DNA of 64,000 nucleotides from Stenotrophomonas tumulicola. Lineage in GTDB: Bacteria; Pseudomonadota; Gammaproteobacteria; Xanthomonadales; Xanthomonadaceae. This document shows positions 29,336 to 36,896 of this stretch, one piece after another. Positions within the stretch are counted from its first letter, which is position 1, and the number at the start of each line of letters is the position of its first letter. Under the pieces are notes generated by a model. The model worked only from the letters and a program-made list of their open reading frames with translations, had not been told where the DNA came from and made no database searches. The stretch covers positions 186,001 to 250,000 of the forward strand of contig NZ_JACGXS010000005.1 of the NCBI RefSeq assembly GCF_014117215.1, read 5' to 3'. The position numbers were made by a program, and so were the translations under genes.

Positions 29336-30001
29336 TCAGGCCGAAAGCTTGGAACGTTTCGGCAATTGCGCCTTCAGGAAGGCCATCTGGTCGGCCAGGA
29401 TGTTGCGGTTGGACAGGATCAGGTGTTCGATCCAGCTTGGGCGGAAAGGCACGGCCAGCAAGGGCATGCCGGCCTGCTGCGGGGTGCGGTTGCTCTTGCG
29501 CGAGTTGCAGTGGAAGCAGGCGGTGACCACGTTTTCCCAGCAGTCCAGCCCGCCTTTGGACAGCGGTTTGACATGATCCCGGGTCAGGACCGGGCGGGAA
29601 AACTGTTGCCCGCAGTACAGGCACAGGTGCGCATCGCGCGCGAACAGCGCGGCGTTGGTCAGGTTCGGGGTAGGGTCCGGGGCCCGTGAACGGGCGTGGC
29701 CACGCGTGGCGATGATCGGGTGCAGGTCCAGGCCGCTGCGCAGGCCGCTGGCGCGGTTGGTTCCACCGTGGATATGCAGGCAAGGGTCGCCGAGGGTCCA
29801 GGCCACCGCACCGCGTGCATACAGGCAGGAAGCGTCCTGCCAGTTGATCCAGTCCAGGACGCGACCGTGGGCGTCCAGTGACAGCAGCCGGACAGTGCCG
29901 GGACGATGCAGCGGGCTGGCAAAGGGCGACGATATGGCGTCCAGAGCAGATGGCGCAGCTCCGGTATCGATCAGACCCAAGCGTGTAGTGTCTGTCTCCA
30001 T
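29336..30001 (-). CDS. HNH endonuclease family protein
   Basis: A 221-residue protein. The C-terminal HNH domain (~129-175) reads CLYCGQQF ... TRDHVKPLSKGG ... NVVTACFHCNSRKS: two CxxC pairs for structural zinc, the catalytic DH and the final N/H positions are all present. The N-terminal ~120 residues (LSLDAHGRVLDWINWQDA) match the leader found in bacterial housekeeping-type HNH proteins; no restriction partner, intein or intron is visible, so the biological role is unknown. The start ATG lies 17 bases downstream of a 23-bp-stem hairpin and the 125-bp tandem array. Confidence 0.85.
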   Translation of the reverse strand: METDTTRLGLIDTGAAPSALDAISSPFASPLHRPGTVRLLSLDAHGRVLDWINWQDASCLYARGAVAWTLGDPCLHIHGGTNRASGLRSGLDLHPIIATRGHARSRAPDPTPNLTNAALFARDAHLCLYCGQQFSRPVLTRDHVKPLSKGGLDCWENVVTACFHCNSRKSNRTPQQAGMPLLAVPFRPSWIEHLILSNRNILADQMAFLKAQLPKRSKLSA

Positions 30002-30017
30002 CGGGAAAACAGCTTAT

Positions 30018-30081
30018 ACCTGAATCATTGCGATTTGGGTATCGCCAAAGGCGGCGACACCCGAATCGCAATGATTCAGGT
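30018..30081. repeat. 64-base near-perfect inverted repeat upstream of the HNH gene
   Basis: A 23-base arm at 30018-30040 (starting ACCTGAATCATTGCGATT) is the reverse complement of 30059-30081 with a single G/T difference. The 18-base loop contains a smaller CGCC-AAA-GGCG hairpin. The right arm is the start of the 125-bp repeat; the left arm appears only once. Confidence 0.9.
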
Positions 30082-30475
30082 CCGCGCATTCCACCTTATC
30101 CCCGCGCCTTCGGCGCGCCCCCTTGAACAACAAGGGGGCTTTTCTCCAGAGGGATCTGGGTGGGTATCGCCAAAGGCGGCGACACCCAAATCACAATGAT
30201 TCAGGTCCGCGCATTCCACCTTATCCCCGCGCCTTCGGCGCGCCCCCTTGAACAACAAGGGGGCTTTTCTCCAGAAGGATCTGGGTGGGTATCGCCAAAG
30301 GCGGCGACACCCGAATCGCAATGATTCAGGTCCGCGCATTCTTCCTTATCCCCGCGCCTTCGGCGCGCCCCCTTGAACAACAAGGGGGCTTTTCTCCAGA
30401 GGGATCTGGGTGGGTATCGCCAAAGGCGGCGACACCCGAATCGCAATGATTCAGGTCCGCACATTCTTCCTAATC
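30037..30475. repeat. Tandem array: three and a half copies of a 125-bp unit
   Basis: Units begin at 30037, 30162, 30287 and 30412 (the last truncated near 30475), each opening GGGTATCGCCAAAGGCGGCG. Copies differ at only a few bases. Every full unit contains a short CGCGCC-TTCG-GGCGCG hairpin and a plus-strand terminator-like hairpin CCCCCTT-GAACAAC-AAGGGGG-CTTTT. Open frames through the array on the minus strand shift because 125 is not a multiple of three, so they are not genes. Confidence 0.95.
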
Positions 30476-30531
30476 CCCCGCCATCCCGCAGGAAGCCAGC
30501 TGTTGCTATTGCTCCAGCTGTTGCCCCTGCG

Positions 30532-30552
30532 GGTGCCGGGCGCAGCCCGGCT
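30532..30552 (-). terminator. Hairpin after the acyl-CoA dehydrogenase gene
   Basis: GCCGGGC-GCA-GCCCGGC overlaps the last codon and stop of the gene. No T-run follows on the minus strand; an outer CCCGCAGG/CCTGCGGG pair (30485-30534) could extend the structure. Confidence 0.45.
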
Positions 30553-32342
30553 TAGGCGCCGAAGCGGGCGTCGTCCATCGCCATCAGCGATCCGGCGCCG
30601 GCCTGGATGGCGGCCGCATGGGCCAGCGTGCGCGGCAGCACGCGGGCGAAGTAGAAGCGCGCCGTCTCCCGCTTGGCCTGCTTGAATGCAGCCGTCTGCG
30701 CGCTGGCATCGGCCGCGGCCACGCTGCGTGCCCACCAGTACGCCAGGACCACGTAGCCGGAATAGAACAGGTAGTCATGGCTGGCCGCGCCCAGTTCGTC
30801 CGGGTTGCCGGCTGCGCGTTGCAGCACGTCCAGGGTCAGCTTGCCCCACTCGGCGGCCTTGGCGCGCAGCGGGACGATGAATTCGGACAGCCCTTCTTCG
30901 CCTTCGTGGGCCTTGGCGAACGCCTCGATCTCGGCCAGCAGCAGCTTCAGCCCGGCGCCCTGGCTGGAGGCGGTCTTGCGGCCTATCAGGTCCAGCGCCT
31001 GGATGCCCGTGGTGCCTTCATACAGGGTGGTGATGCGGGCATCGCGCGCCAGCTGCTCCATGCCGTGTTCGCGGATGTAGCCGTGGCCGCCAAAGCACTG
31101 GAGGGCGTTGTAGGTGTTCTCGATACCCCACTCGGTCTGGCAGGCCTTGGAGATCGGGGTCAGGAAGCTCACCAGGGTGTCGGCGCGCTCACGCTCGGCC
31201 GCGTCGGTGGAGGCGTGCGCGATATCGATCAGCGTGGCCGCATGCAGGGCAAGCAGGCGGCTGCCTTCGACCAGCGACTTGATGGTCAGCAGCATGCGAC
31301 GTACGTCCGGATGCACCAGGATCGGGTCGGCCGGCTTGTCGGGGAACTTCGCGCCGCTGAGCGAGCGCGACTGCAGCCGCTCTCGGGAATACGCCAGCGC
31401 GTTCTGGTAAGCGCGTTCGGACAGGCCGATGCCCTGCAGGCCGACACCCAGGCGCGCGGTATTCATCATGGTGAACATGGCCTGCAGGCCCTTGTGTGGC
31501 TGGCCAACCAGGTAGCCTTCGGCGCCATCGAAGTTCATCACGCAGGTGACCGAGCCCTTGATGCCCATCTTGTGCTCGATGGATCCGCAGCGCAGCGCAT
31601 TGCGCTCGCCTACCTTGCCTTCGCGGTCGACCTTGAACTTCGGGGTCACGAACAGCGAGATGCCCTTCGCTCCCGGCGGCGCATCGGGCAGTTTGGCCAG
31701 CACCAGGTGGACGATGTTGTCGGTGAGGTCATGCTCGCCAGCGGTGATGAAGATCTTGGTGCCGGTGATGGAATGGCTGCCGTCGGGATTTGGCTCGGCC
31801 TTGGTCTTCAGCAGCCCCAGGTCGGTGCCGCAGTGCGGTTCGGTCAGGCACATGGTCCCGGTCCAGCGGCCGTCGATCAGCGGCTTGAGGAACGCTTCGT
31901 GCTGCCAGGCCTCGCCGTGCTGCTTCAGGGCCTCGATGGCGCCGTGCGACAGCAGCGGAAAGTTGCCCCAGGCCAGGTTGGCGGCATTGATCATTTCATT
32001 GAGCGGCACGCCGAGGGTGTGCGGCAGCCCCTGTCCGCCGACCTCCGGCGCAGCGGTCAGGCCGGTCCAGCCGCCTTCGACGAACTGCTCGTAGGCCTGT
32101 TTGAAGCCGGGCGGGGTGGTGACCTCGCCGCTGGCCTGGTCCAGCACGCAGCCGACTTCGTCGCCGACACTGTTCAGTGGCGCCAGCACCGATGCGCTGA
32201 AGCGGCCAGCTTCTTCCAGCACGGCATCGACCACGTCGGCCGTGGCATCGGTGAAGCCCAGGCGGGCGAACAACGGTTCGACCTTCAGCACGTCATGCAG
32301 GGCGAAGCGCAGGTCGGAAAGCGGGGCGGAATAGCTGCTCAT
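30552..32342 (-). CDS. Acyl-CoA dehydrogenase (DmdC/large FadE-like family)
   Basis: A 596-residue FAD flavoenzyme that introduces a trans-2,3 double bond into acyl-CoA. Domains: extended N-terminal helical region, mid-domain with TGTMCLTEPHCGTDLGLLKT (FAD/substrate contacts) and ITGTKIFITAGEHD, C-terminal helical domain with FGGHGYIREHGMEQLARDARI and YEGTTGIQALDLIGRK, followed by an extra ~120-residue C-terminal domain. This long architecture matches 3-methylmercaptopropionyl-CoA dehydrogenase (DmdC) and related fatty-acid enzymes of ~590-600 residues; the in vivo substrate is uncertain. A lipoprotein gene lies 60 bases upstream on the same strand. Confidence 0.9.
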   Translation of the reverse strand: MSSYSAPLSDLRFALHDVLKVEPLFARLGFTDATADVVDAVLEEAGRFSASVLAPLNSVGDEVGCVLDQASGEVTTPPGFKQAYEQFVEGGWTGLTAAPEVGGQGLPHTLGVPLNEMINAANLAWGNFPLLSHGAIEALKQHGEAWQHEAFLKPLIDGRWTGTMCLTEPHCGTDLGLLKTKAEPNPDGSHSITGTKIFITAGEHDLTDNIVHLVLAKLPDAPPGAKGISLFVTPKFKVDREGKVGERNALRCGSIEHKMGIKGSVTCVMNFDGAEGYLVGQPHKGLQAMFTMMNTARLGVGLQGIGLSERAYQNALAYSRERLQSRSLSGAKFPDKPADPILVHPDVRRMLLTIKSLVEGSRLLALHAATLIDIAHASTDAAERERADTLVSFLTPISKACQTEWGIENTYNALQCFGGHGYIREHGMEQLARDARITTLYEGTTGIQALDLIGRKTASSQGAGLKLLLAEIEAFAKAHEGEEGLSEFIVPLRAKAAEWGKLTLDVLQRAAGNPDELGAASHDYLFYSGYVVLAYWWARSVAAADASAQTAAFKQAKRETARFYFARVLPRTLAHAAAIQAGAGSLMAMDDARFGA

Positions 32343-32402
32343 CGTGAAGCGTCTCGATCAGGGGCGGGGAGGGCGACGGGCAAGGCCGGCGGTGGGTGCG
32401 CC

Positions 32403-32879
32403 TCAGCGCAGCACGCCGGGCAGGCCCGGGGCATGGTTGAGGTTGCTGCGGTTCTTGACCTGGAAGGTGCGTTGCTTCTTGTCTTCCGGCGTTGCCGACA
32501 CCGAGCCTTCCAGCGTATAGGCCAGGGTGTGGTTGTCAGCCAGTGCGCCGGCAACCACCAGGCGGGCCTCGGCGCTGGGCTGCAGTTGCAGTTCGATCAC
32601 ATCGGCCGATACGCCGCTGATGGACACGCCCGGCTTGGCGGCCAGGGTGCCGGCGGCGGCATCGCCGATGGTCAGGGTCAGCGCCAGGTCGTCGAAACGC
32701 ATCGGCATCGAGCTGAAGTTCTGCAGCCGCAGTGCCACCTTCCAGCTGCCGTCGGCGTTGACGGTGAGCTGTTGCAGGCTGGTGGCGGGTTCGGAAACGC
32801 GCTTGACCACGCCTTCGCCGCAGGCAGCCAGGGCGAGGACGGACAGGACGATCAGGGCAGAGCGGAAGCGGCGGAGCAT
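32403..32879 (-). CDS. Putative lipoprotein with LEA-2-like domain
   Basis: A 158-residue protein whose first 20 residues form a lipoprotein signal with lipobox LAAC (Cys20). The mature part is beta-rich, with LQNFSSMPMRFDDLALTLTIGD resembling the water-stress/LEA type-2 fold used by several bacterial lipoproteins. The function is unknown. It is probably co-oriented with the acyl-CoA dehydrogenase gene 60 bases downstream. A run of 11 G residues lies 135 bases before the start, inside the presumed promoter region. Confidence 0.75.
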   Translation of the reverse strand: MLRRFRSALIVLSVLALAACGEGVVKRVSEPATSLQQLTVNADGSWKVALRLQNFSSMPMRFDDLALTLTIGDAAAGTLAAKPGVSISGVSADVIELQLQPSAEARLVVAGALADNHTLAYTLEGSVSATPEDKKQRTFQVKNRSNLNHAPGLPGVLR

Positions 32880-33013
32880 GGGCGCAGTTCCTCGCGGAAG
32901 AGAGTGCGTGGGATGAAAGATACTACGGCGTATGGTGTCGTGAACAGGCGGGTTGCCTGAACGCCAAGATTAACGTGGCGAGATGACCGCTGGCTGGCCG
33001 TGGGGTGCCGTCA

Positions 33014-33024
33014 GGGGGGGGGGG
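33014..33024. repeat. Homopolymeric tract of 11 G
   Basis: Uninterrupted G11 on the plus strand, in the intergenic region between the lipocalin stop and the lipoprotein start (both on the minus strand). Confidence 0.9.
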
Positions 33025-33071
33025 CGGGAAACGACCGGCAGGGCAGGGCCATGCCCTGTTGCAGGTGCCGA

Positions 33072-33623
33072 TCAGTCGACCGGCGCCATCACCCGCAGCG
33101 GGGCCAGGTCGTACCCCATGGCTTCGGCCTGTGTCTTCAGCGTTTCCAGCTGCGCGCGCGGCATGCTCGGTGAGCGCGACAGGATCCACAGGTACCTGCG
33201 GTCAGGTTCGCCGACCATCGCCCACTGGTATTCCGGATCCAGTGCGATCACCCAGTAGTCGGCCCAGACCAGCGGAACCCATGACAACCAGTCCGGTGCG
33301 AAACGCACCTGCAACTGGCCTGGCTGGCCGCTTACCGGCCGTGCGACACCTTCGGCCTGGAGGCGGCTGCCGTCCTGGATGCGGCAACGGTTGAGCACGC
33401 TGATCCGTCCATCGCTGCGCAGGCTGTAGGTGGCGGTGATGTCGCCCACGCACTTCTTCTGGAACGACACGGGGAGATGGGCGATTTCATGCCATTGGCC
33501 GGCGTAGCGGTCCATGTCCAGGGCATCCACTGCACGCACCGGTCCGGCGGCATGTCCGGCAGCCGATGCGCCCAGCAGCAGGCCGAACGCGAGCGGGCGA
33601 AGCAGGGTGGGGAAGGCAGGCAT
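33072..33623 (-). CDS. Periplasmic lipocalin (Blc-like)
   Basis: A 183-residue protein with a signal peptide (1-~25, ending GHAAG) and a bacterial lipocalin barrel. The first lipocalin motif is DMDRYAGQWHEIAHLP (G-x-W), and PLVWADYWVIALDPEYQWAMVGEPDRRYLWILSR contains the second and third structural motifs. It lacks the lipobox cysteine of E. coli Blc, so a soluble periplasmic form is expected. Blc relatives bind lysophospholipids and other small hydrophobic ligands. The start at 33623 is chosen because it gives the signal peptide. Confidence 0.88.
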   Translation of the reverse strand: MPAFPTLLRPLAFGLLLGASAAGHAAGPVRAVDALDMDRYAGQWHEIAHLPVSFQKKCVGDITATYSLRSDGRISVLNRCRIQDGSRLQAEGVARPVSGQPGQLQVRFAPDWLSWVPLVWADYWVIALDPEYQWAMVGEPDRRYLWILSRSPSMPRAQLETLKTQAEAMGYDLAPLRVMAPVD

Positions 33624-33864
33624 GGCATGTGCCTCCAGCAGTGGGCAGGCGTCGAGCTTAGGCGCTGGCGCACGAATGCGCACCTGCGGTGCGCAGGCCG
33701 GTGTGCAAGGCGACAGCTGCGGCCGTGGACTCCCCCGCCACGCAGGTATCGCAGGAATCGAACGTCCGGGGCATCACCCGGCCCGTGGGATTGGACCCCT
33801 TGAGGGGCGATGGGCCGTAAAATGACGGCCACCGCAGGATTCCTTGCCAAGTACAGCTATCGCA

Positions 33865-34221
33865 ATGCCTTATACGAATATCGACACGATGGAGGCGTTG
33901 CGCAGGCGCATTCCTTCCTTCCGCTGCATCGTCGGTTGCCATGATTGTTGTGGCCCGGTCACCGTGGCGACAGAGGAAATGGCCCGACTGCCGGTCAAGA
34001 CGGAAGCTGAGCACGCTGCGGCCCTGGCCGAGCTCAGTTGCCCGTACCTGGGGAAGGACGGTTGTGAGGTGTATCAGGAGCGCCCGTTGATCTGCCGTCT
34101 TTTTGGCACCACGCCAAGGATGCTGTGCCCCAACGGCCAGCGACCGGTCTACATGATCGACACTGATGCCGAGGAGGAAATCCATCGTTTCCTTCGCAGC
34201 ACCCGGCAGGTGCTTCTCTAG
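33865..34221 (+). CDS. YkgJ-family cysteine cluster protein
   Basis: A 118-residue cytoplasmic protein with the family pattern: FRCIVGCHDCCGPVTVA near the N-terminus, then CPYLGKDGCEVYQERPLICRLFG and a later CPNG, together giving the zinc/iron-chelating cysteine set. The RP-x-CR-x-F/Y core is diagnostic. The role is unknown; the family is assumed to bind Zn or Fe. The ATG at 33865 is preferred over an upstream TTG at 33844. Single gene ahead of tRNA-Phe on the other strand. Confidence 0.88.
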   Translation: MPYTNIDTMEALRRRIPSFRCIVGCHDCCGPVTVATEEMARLPVKTEAEHAAALAELSCPYLGKDGCEVYQERPLICRLFGTTPRMLCPNGQRPVYMIDTDAEEEIHRFLRSTRQVLL

Positions 34222-34344
34222 GAGAGGCGTCGCGGCGGGATGCCAGGCGGTGGCGCGTCGGCTTGCGCCCTGCCCGGTGCCGAGGATGCCGCGTGGCGGG
34301 ATCGCGCAGGGCGGATGAGGCCAGGCCGTGCAGAATCCGTGCAA

Positions 34345-34380
34345 CTTTAAAAAAGAAAGGGCCTGCAAGCATGCAGACCC
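34345..34380 (-). terminator. Rho-independent terminator of tRNA-Phe
   Basis: Read on the minus strand: AAGGGTCTGC, loop ATGCTT, GCAGGCCCTT (two imperfect positions), followed by TCTTTTTTAAA. Confidence 0.85.
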
Positions 34381-34388
34381 TTCTGAAA

Positions 34389-34464
34389 TGGTGGCCGAGG
34401 ACGGAATCGAACCGCCGACACGGGGATTTTCAATCCCCTGCTCTACCAACTGAGCTACTCGGCC
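34389..34464 (-). tRNA. tRNA-Phe (GAA anticodon)
   Basis: A 76-base cloverleaf on the minus strand: acceptor GGCCGAG pairs with CTCGGCC, anticodon stem GGGGA/TCCCC, loop TTGAAAA (anticodon GAA), T-loop GTTCGATTC, encoded CCA. Confidence 0.97.
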
Positions 34465-34746
34465 ACTTGTTTCGTTGCAGCGATGTCGCTGCCAAGGACG
34501 CGCATATTACGGAGGTCATCCCGGTTCGGCAAGCATTTCGCTAAAAAAACTTCACATTTGTGTCTCCGCGGTGGAAGGGTCTGTGCAAGTGCTTGATCTT
34601 CCGTCCGCGAACGCCTCGCGCACTGCGGGGCGAGGGAGGGATCAGTGCATCCGCCTATCCGCGGAACACTGTTTTCATGCGCCCCGTTGCGAGGGTGAAG
34701 CGCGTACCGTCGATGGTCTTCTCCGTCTCTTTCTGGAAACCGCCCC

Positions 34747-35775
34747 ATGAGCGACACCCCCGTCACCACTGATCGCATCGTGCTGGCTTCGCGCCCGCAG
34801 GGTGCACCGGTTGCAGGCAACTTCCGCCGCGAGCAGGTGGATCTGCCCGCGCTCCAGCCAGGCCAGGTAATGCTGCGGAACCGCTATCTGTCGCTCGATC
34901 CGTATATGCGCGGCCGCATGGATGAGGGCCCTTCGTATGCGCCTGCCGTGGCGATCGGCGCAGTGATGGAAGGGCGCACGGTGAGTGAAGTGGTGGCATC
35001 GCGCCATGACGCGCTGCCGCCCGGCACGCTGGTGGTGGCTCCAGGCGGCTGGCAGACCCATGCGGTAGTGGATGCGGTGGCAATTACCCGCACGCTGGAT
35101 CCCGATGGTCCGCCGCTGAGCACGGCGCTGGGGGTGCATGGCATGCCCGGTTTCACCGCCTATGCCGGCCTGCATGAGATTGGCCGCGTGCAGCGTGGTG
35201 AAACCCTGGTGGTAGCCGCAGCCAGCGGGCCGGTCGGCGCCACGGTGGTGCAGATCGCGAAGATGCAGGGCGCGCGCGTGGTCGGCATCGCCGGTGGTGA
35301 GGCCAAGCGTGCCTACGTGCGGTCTCTTGGCGCGGATGTGGCGCTGGACCATCGTGCCGAGGACTTCGCCGGGCAGTTGCAGGCGGCCGTCCCCGACGGC
35401 ATCGATGTCTATTTCGAGAACGTAGGCGGCAAGGTGTTCGATGCCGTGTTGCCGTTGCTCAATGATTTTGCGCGCATCCCTGTCTGCGGCACCATCGCCA
35501 CCTACAACGCGCGCGGTGCGCAGTTGCCCGGGCCTGATCGGCTGCCGGCCTTCTTCAGCCAGGTGTTGCGCCAGCGCCTGGACGTGCGTGGCTTCATCCA
35601 GTCGGATTTCATTGCCTTGTTCCCGCGTTTCGAACAGCAGATGGCACAGTGGATGGCCGACGGCAGCGTGCAGTACCGCGAAGACATCGTGCAGGGGCTG
35701 GATGCTGCGCCTGACGCATTCTTCGGCCTGTTGCAGGGCCGCAACTTCGGCAAGCTGGTGGTCGACCTGGGCTGA
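34747..35775 (+). CDS. NADP-dependent oxidoreductase (CurA / leukotriene B4 dehydrogenase-like MDR)
   Basis: A 342-residue medium-chain reductase without catalytic zinc. The N-terminal GroES-like domain (~1-130) carries LSLDPYMRGRM, and the Rossmann domain has AASGPVGATVVQIAKMQGARVVGIAGG (nucleotide binding) and YFENVGGKVFDAVLPLLNDFARIPVCGTIA. This subfamily reduces C=C bonds of enones and aldehydes with NADPH (curcumin reductase, prostaglandin reductase); the physiological substrate is unknown. No pathway genes are adjacent. The preceding 282 bases after tRNA-Phe show no recognisable signal. Confidence 0.92.
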   Translation: MSDTPVTTDRIVLASRPQGAPVAGNFRREQVDLPALQPGQVMLRNRYLSLDPYMRGRMDEGPSYAPAVAIGAVMEGRTVSEVVASRHDALPPGTLVVAPGGWQTHAVVDAVAITRTLDPDGPPLSTALGVHGMPGFTAYAGLHEIGRVQRGETLVVAAASGPVGATVVQIAKMQGARVVGIAGGEAKRAYVRSLGADVALDHRAEDFAGQLQAAVPDGIDVYFENVGGKVFDAVLPLLNDFARIPVCGTIATYNARGAQLPGPDRLPAFFSQVLRQRLDVRGFIQSDFIALFPRFEQQMAQWMADGSVQYREDIVQGLDAAPDAFFGLLQGRNFGKLVVDLG

Positions 35776-35794
35776 ACGATGCCGTGCCGCGCGG

Positions 35795-36244
35795 TCAGGG
35801 CGCCAGGCGCACCTGCCGTGGGTCGGTCACGTCCACGTGCGTCTGGAAATAGTACTTGCCGGACGGCCTGCCATCGGGAGTGAAGTCGATCCTGACCCGG
35901 CGCGCGGTGCCCTGTACCAGCAGGCGATGGTTGTGCAGTTGTTCCAGCGGCAAGCCCAGCTGCGCCTGCAGGGCATCGCGCAGGCTGCGGTCCAGGGCAA
36001 TGGTCAGGTTCAACTGGTGGCGATAGTCGCGTTCGGTATTGAGGTAGATGCGACGCTCATCCTCGCCCACCGCCTGTACGGTGACCACGAAGCTGCCACG
36101 GATGCCACGGTGGGGATCGTCGTTGGCGGCGTGGACTGCTTCGGGCGGGGAAATCCAGCCGGGAACCATCGGCGGGACAACGGCCGCACGATGCACGCAA
36201 CCGGCGCACAGCAGCAGGGCAGGGAACAGCAGGGCAATGCGCAT
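35795..36244 (-). CDS. Putative lipoprotein of unknown function
   Basis: A 149-residue protein with a short signal peptide and lipobox LLCAGC (lipidated Cys16). The mature domain is mixed alpha/beta with no motif I recognise; residues ~40-149 form an apparently compact, charged domain (GSFVVTVQAVGEDERRIYLN; HNHRLLVQGTARRVRIDF) that may be an OB-like fold. It is convergent with the oxidoreductase gene, 19 bases apart. Confidence 0.7.
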   Translation of the reverse strand: MRIALLFPALLLCAGCVHRAAVVPPMVPGWISPPEAVHAANDDPHRGIRGSFVVTVQAVGEDERRIYLNTERDYRHQLNLTIALDRSLRDALQAQLGLPLEQLHNHRLLVQGTARRVRIDFTPDGRPSGKYYFQTHVDVTDPRQVRLAP

Positions 36245-36415
36245 GGGACATCCTTGTTCGATGGCGGCCTCCCATTCTGGCCTGCGCAGTGTTGCAGTGC
36301 CAACCGTACTGGCCGCCGCGATGGCGCTTTCGTGATCCGTACATCACGGCCCTGCCGCTAGCGTGGGTCGTGGGTGGTGGCGCGGTGCCGCCGCAGCGGA
36401 CGACAGGCAGCCATC

Positions 36416-36586
36416 ATGGTGGACGAGCGCAAGAACCAGGACGAGACCGCCGGCGTGCAGGAAAGCCGGCAGGACAAACACCAGGACGACGTGGCCAGGC
36501 AGCGCCAGGACCAGCGGGACCAGGAGGTGCACGATGCGCATACCAGGAAGCCGCCGCGCAAGGACGGTAGCGGCGAGCCGGCCTGA
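36416..36586 (+). CDS. Small highly charged protein of unknown function
   Basis: A 56-residue frame starting MVDERKNQDETAGVQESRQD. It is made almost wholly of D, E, K, R, Q, H and N, with no hydrophobic core, so it is likely disordered. The ATG at 36416 is the most plausible start; upstream codons add an Arg-rich segment. The Shine-Dalgarno is weak, but a very strong terminator follows 14 bases after the stop, which supports a transcribed unit. Confidence 0.5.
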   Translation: MVDERKNQDETAGVQESRQDKHQDDVARQRQDQRDQEVHDAHTRKPPRKDGSGEPA

Positions 36587-36600
36587 GCCGGCGAATGCTG

Positions 36601-36642
36601 GAATGAAAAGGCCCCGGGATCGCTCCCGGGGCCTTTTCATTC
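36601..36642. terminator. Perfect 18-bp bidirectional terminator
   Basis: Arms of 18 bases (36601-36618 and 36625-36642, beginning GAATGAAAAGGCCCC) pair without mismatch around a six-base loop, with A-rich and T-rich ends on both sides. It serves the small plus-strand gene and tRNA-Ala on the minus strand. Confidence 0.92.
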
Positions 36643-36648
36643 ATGTCG

Positions 36649-36724
<76 letters not shown>

Positions 36725-36896
36725 ACGGCAGGGGAATAGTCTATCCAACCGGAAATGCATTGCCAACCCTCGCCGGGAGAGGGCCGGGTGGCTGCCACCA
36801 AACTGAAACGCTGCATCCATACTGTGCCGCTGCGCGCTTTTGTTTCCTCTCCGCCCGGCTCGCGCAGGCCGCACGGACGCTTCCCGAGTCGACCCT

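Noticed and set aside
29336..30001. HNH protein as a homing endonuclease, intein or prophage gene
   Set aside because: No intron, intein splice motifs, phage genes or att sites surround it; the N-terminal domain fits stand-alone chromosomal HNH proteins.
30076..30464. Repeated ~87-codon minus-strand frames beginning MRGPESLRFGCRRLW
   Set aside because: They are produced by the 125-bp tandem repeat, whose period is not a multiple of three; no ribosome-binding site and no conserved domain.
30018..30475. CRISPR array
   Set aside because: The 125-bp units are contiguous and nearly identical, with no 25-40-base repeats separated by unique spacers and no cas genes.
36725..36896. Cobalamin riboswitch upstream of the TonB receptor
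   Set aside because: No B12-box sequence or the expected multi-stem architecture is visible in the 172 bases.
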